The notes under the pieces: generated by a model
Told to the model about the DNA's origin: nothing
The model's input: only the letters and a program-made list of their open reading frames with translations
Databases searched by the model: none
From: Cytophagia bacterium
GTDB taxonomy: Bacteria > Bacteroidota > Bacteroidia > UBA7662
Assembly (NCBI GenBank): GCA_009926405.1
Contig: RFOZ01000060.1
Span: forward strand, 1-6,438
DNA length: 6,438 nt
Direction: 5' to 3'
In this document: positions 4,563 to 6,438 of the stretch, one piece after another
Layout of the letters: the number at the start of each line of letters is the position of its first letter
How positions within the stretch are numbered: the first letter of the stretch is position 1
Program-made: the position numbers and the translations under genes

Positions 4563-5879
4563 TCAGGGATTGCCAATGTTACGGTAATGAAAGCCCCTAT
4601 CCCTCAGCTCGGAAGCCTGGTATTGGTTTCGACCATCAAAAATAACTTTTCGTCGTAACAACGACTCAACTCGGTCCCATTCGGGAATGCGGAATTCGGG
4701 CCATTCGGTAATAAGAACCAAGGCATCAGCGCCTTGCAGGGCCGAATAGGGATCCGGTGCGTAGGTGATGCGGTCCCCGAGTTGATGCTTGGCCTCGTGC
4801 ATAGCGACCGGATCGTAGGCCTGCACCTTGGCTCCGGCGGCCAGCAATTCTTCGATGATCACCACCGAAGGAGCTTCGCGCATATCGTCTGTCTTGGGCT
4901 TGAAGCTCAGACCCCAAATACCAAAACAAAGGCCCTGTAGGTCGGCCCCAAAATATTCCCGTATCATGGAACCCATGACCTTCTTTTGATCTTCGTTGAC
5001 TTCTTCGACTGCTTCCAGAATGCGCATGCGATGCCCGTTTTCTTTGGCGGTCCGGATGAGGGCTTTGACGTCCTTGGGAAAGCAGGAGCCTCCGTAGCCT
5101 ACCCCGGGGTAAATAAATTTGTTACCAATGCGCGGATCGCTTCCGATGCCTCTACGGACTTGGTCCACGCTGGCTCCCATGATATCGCAGAGCAGGGCCA
5201 CATCGTTCATGAAGCTAATCTTGGTGGCCAACATGGCGTTGGCGGCGTATTTGGTCATCTCGGCCGAGGGAATGTCCATGAAGAGAATGGGGTGGCCGTT
5301 CAGGGTAAAGGGCTTGTAGAGTTTGGCCATGGTTTCTTGGGCCTTGACGCTCTCACAGCCTACCACGATGCGGTCCGGTTTGAGAAAATCCTCGATCGCT
5401 GCGCCTTCTTTGAGAAATTCGGGGTTGGAGGCTACGTCAAAAGGAACCTTAGCTCCGCGTTCCTGCATCGCCTGGCTTACGGCTTGCTGGACTTTGCGGC
5501 TGGTGCTGACGGGTACGGTGGACTTGGTAACCACCACCGCATAATGTTGAAGGTGTTTGCCGATTTCGGAGGCAACGCCCAAAACGTACTGCAGGTCCGC
5601 ACTTCCGTCTTCGCCGGGTGGTGTACCCACTGCTATGAAGATGGCTTCGGCTCCCTGAATAGCTTCGCCCAGGTTGGTGCTGAAATGCAAACGGCCGTTG
5701 TGGTAATTTCGTAACACCATTTCTTCGAGCCCAGGCTCGTAGATGGGCATTTTTCCGGCCTTGAGGCCGTCGATTTTGCGTTGATCAATATCAATGCATT
5801 GGACTTCAATGCCTACTTCGGCAAAACAGGTTCCGGTGACCAGGCCGACATAGCCGGTGCCCACAATGGCAATTTTCAT
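4563..5879 (-). CDS. ugd: UDP-glucose 6-dehydrogenase
   Basis: The 438-residue enzyme has the full UDP-glucose/GDP-mannose dehydrogenase layout. The N-terminal NAD domain begins MKIAIVGTGYVGLVTGTCFA with GxGxxG at 7-12; VGTPP lies at 84-88 and KSTVPVST at 119-126. The central helix region has NPEFLKEGAA (152-161) and KYAANAML (210-217). The catalytic Cys266 lies in GYGGSCFPKD, with Lys269 and Asp270. The UDP-binding C-terminal domain has GLSFKPKTDDMREAPS (323-338) and FDGRN (414-418). It oxidises UDP-glucose twice, with two NAD+, to UDP-glucuronate in the cytoplasm, feeding the next gene. All expected residues are present, so it should be active. The ATG at 5877-5879 is certain on homology; the frame stays open to 6038 but that extension runs into the divergent gene. 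A TAnnTTTG box upstream at 5924-5931 is a plausible promoter element. Confidence 0.96.
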   Translation of the reverse strand: MKIAIVGTGYVGLVTGTCFAEVGIEVQCIDIDQRKIDGLKAGKMPIYEPGLEEMVLRNYHNGRLHFSTNLGEAIQGAEAIFIAVGTPPGEDGSADLQYVLGVASEIGKHLQHYAVVVTKSTVPVSTSRKVQQAVSQAMQERGAKVPFDVASNPEFLKEGAAIEDFLKPDRIVVGCESVKAQETMAKLYKPFTLNGHPILFMDIPSAEMTKYAANAMLATKISFMNDVALLCDIMGASVDQVRRGIGSDPRIGNKFIYPGVGYGGSCFPKDVKALIRTAKENGHRMRILEAVEEVNEDQKKVMGSMIREYFGADLQGLCFGIWGLSFKPKTDDMREAPSVVIIEELLAAGAKVQAYDPVAMHEAKHQLGDRITYAPDPYSALQGADALVLITEWPEFRIPEWDRVESLLRRKVIFDGRNQYQASELRDRGFHYRNIGNP

Positions 5880-5923
5880 AAAAACGGTTGAAAGGACTCT
5901 TGGAAAGGGACTTAAATAGATTT

Positions 5924-5931
5924 CAAAATTA
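5924..5931 (-). promoter_or_regulatory. Bacteroidota -7 box for the ugd operon
   Basis: Read on the minus strand the bases are TAATTTTG, a perfect TAnnTTTG. Transcription would start near 5917, giving a leader of about 38 bases before the ugd ATG at 5879. No TTTG lies at the expected 19-21 bases upstream; the closest is a TTG (5945-5947) only about 13 bases away, so the assignment rests on the -7 box alone. Confidence 0.42.
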
Positions 5932-5979
5932 AGGTATGAGGCCCCAACTTCCCGCTTTATGCCGATTTTTGGGGGTTCT

Positions 5980-6438
5980 ATGGCCATGCAAAACTCAGTC
6001 CGCACCCTGCTTTCCCTGGTCTTGGCCATGTGGGTCACCGTTCCGGTTCACGCAGCTTCTCCGTTTCGTCCCGGTTCGGACTCCGTTCCTAACGGGGGTT
6101 GGACCTTGGAGCAATGCATTCGCTATGCATTGGAACACAACCTCACCCTGCGACAGGGGGATTTGGCCGTTGCCGGGGCCCAATTGGACCAAAAAGCGGC
6201 CCGTCTTGCCTTTACGCCTTCGGTGAATGGTTCGGCTGGGGTCGCGTTTAACAACGGTCGGGCCATTGACCCGTTTACCAATACCTTTAGTAACCAAACG
6301 GTTGAATCCAACCAAATGGGATTGAGCGGGTCCTGGACCCTTTACCAGGGCGGTCAATTGCGGCATCAATTGCAGGCAGCGGGCTACGGGAAGGAGGCGT
6401 CGGTCAAAGAGCAGGATGCACTTCGCAACAACATTGCC
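5980..6438 (+). CDS. TolC-family outer-membrane protein, N-terminal part (3' end beyond window)
   Basis: An open plus-strand frame runs 153 codons to the window edge. A signal peptide is present: MAMQNSVRTLL, a hydrophobic core at about 9-22 and a likely cleavage after VHA (residues 23-25). The mature start has GGWTLEQCIRYALEHNLTLRQ (39-59), the signature first helix of TolC/OprM-type outer-membrane efflux proteins, followed by the coiled helix AGAQLDQKAARLAFTPSVNGS (65-85). NNGRAIDPFTNTFSN (91-105) and LSGSWTLYQGG (115-125) are typical of the first beta-strand pair of Bacteroidota members. The protein should be a trimeric barrel and periplasmic tunnel for drug, protein or glycan-related export. 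In-frame ATGs also occur at 5959 and 5986, and 5980 or 5986 gives the tidier signal peptide; the exact start is uncertain. It is divergent from ugd with about 100 bases between starts, so a link to the sugar-nucleotide operon is possible but not shown. Confidence 0.87.
   Translation, partial: MAMQNSVRTLLSLVLAMWVTVPVHAASPFRPGSDSVPNGGWTLEQCIRYALEHNLTLRQGDLAVAGAQLDQKAARLAFTPSVNGSAGVAFNNGRAIDPFTNTFSNQTVESNQMGLSGSWTLYQGGQLRHQLQAAGYGKEASVKEQDALRNNIA

Noticed and set aside
3981..4658. Long plus-strand open frame antisense to the decarboxylase gene
   Set aside because: The minus strand carries all the catalytic motifs; long antisense frames are common opposite GC-richer coding sequence.
4986..5714. 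Plus-strand frame of 242 codons opposite ugd
   Set aside because: It is the antisense shadow of a complete, well-conserved dehydrogenase and has no family signature.
5880..6038. Upstream extension of ugd by 53 codons
   Set aside because: The Rossmann strand begins exactly at the ATG at 5879, and the extension crosses the promoter and the TolC-like start.
5936..6226. Plus-strand open frame of 96 codons overlapping the TolC-like start
   Set aside because: It is out of frame with the TolC-family sequence, has no recognisable features, and is rich in residues expected from a shifted reading of that gene.

Overview
The window most likely comes from a member of the Bacteroidota. The evidence is two matches to the Bacteroidota -7 promoter element (TAnnTTTG) in sensible places, no recognisable Shine-Dalgarno sequences before the starts, an UpxY-type NusG paralogue, a TolC-type protein of Bacteroidota flavour and a tRNA gene without an encoded CCA end. 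Species cannot be named from the sequence. Base composition changes across the window: the left part is AT-rich (hand counts: 12 G/C in 421-480, 24 G/C in 1981-2040) and the part right of the tRNA is clearly richer (36 G/C in 4021-4080).

Left part, 1-1352, all on the minus strand: the N-terminal end of a secreted protein with a cohesin-like start (cut by the window edge), a 310-base AT-rich gap, a 53-residue two-helix membrane protein that seems to use a TTG start, and a RibD/DHFR-fold reductase.

Middle, 1557-2692, plus strand: a two-gene module of an Xre-type HTH protein (mobile mystery protein A family) and a Fic-domain protein (mobile mystery protein B family). The two frames overlap by 10 bases. 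Upstream lie three near-palindromic direct repeats with an exact 33-base period. A Bacteroidota-type promoter spans the second repeat and the third lies just before the ATG. This looks like a self-regulated toxin-antitoxin-like operon and is the most interesting item here.

A tRNA with anticodon CAT (best read as the lysidine-modified tRNA-Ile2) follows at 2840-2913, minus strand.

Right part, 2975-5879, minus strand: a compact operon of UDP-glucose 6-dehydrogenase, UDP-glucuronate decarboxylase and an UpxY/NusG-like antiterminator. The two enzymes in sequence convert UDP-glucose to UDP-glucuronate and then UDP-xylose, precursors for surface polysaccharide. The antiterminator overlaps the decarboxylase gene by 17 bases and, unusually, has no polysaccharide genes behind it, only the tRNA and the HTH-Fic module. 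Divergently, from about 5980 to the window end, is the start of a TolC-family outer-membrane efflux/export protein.
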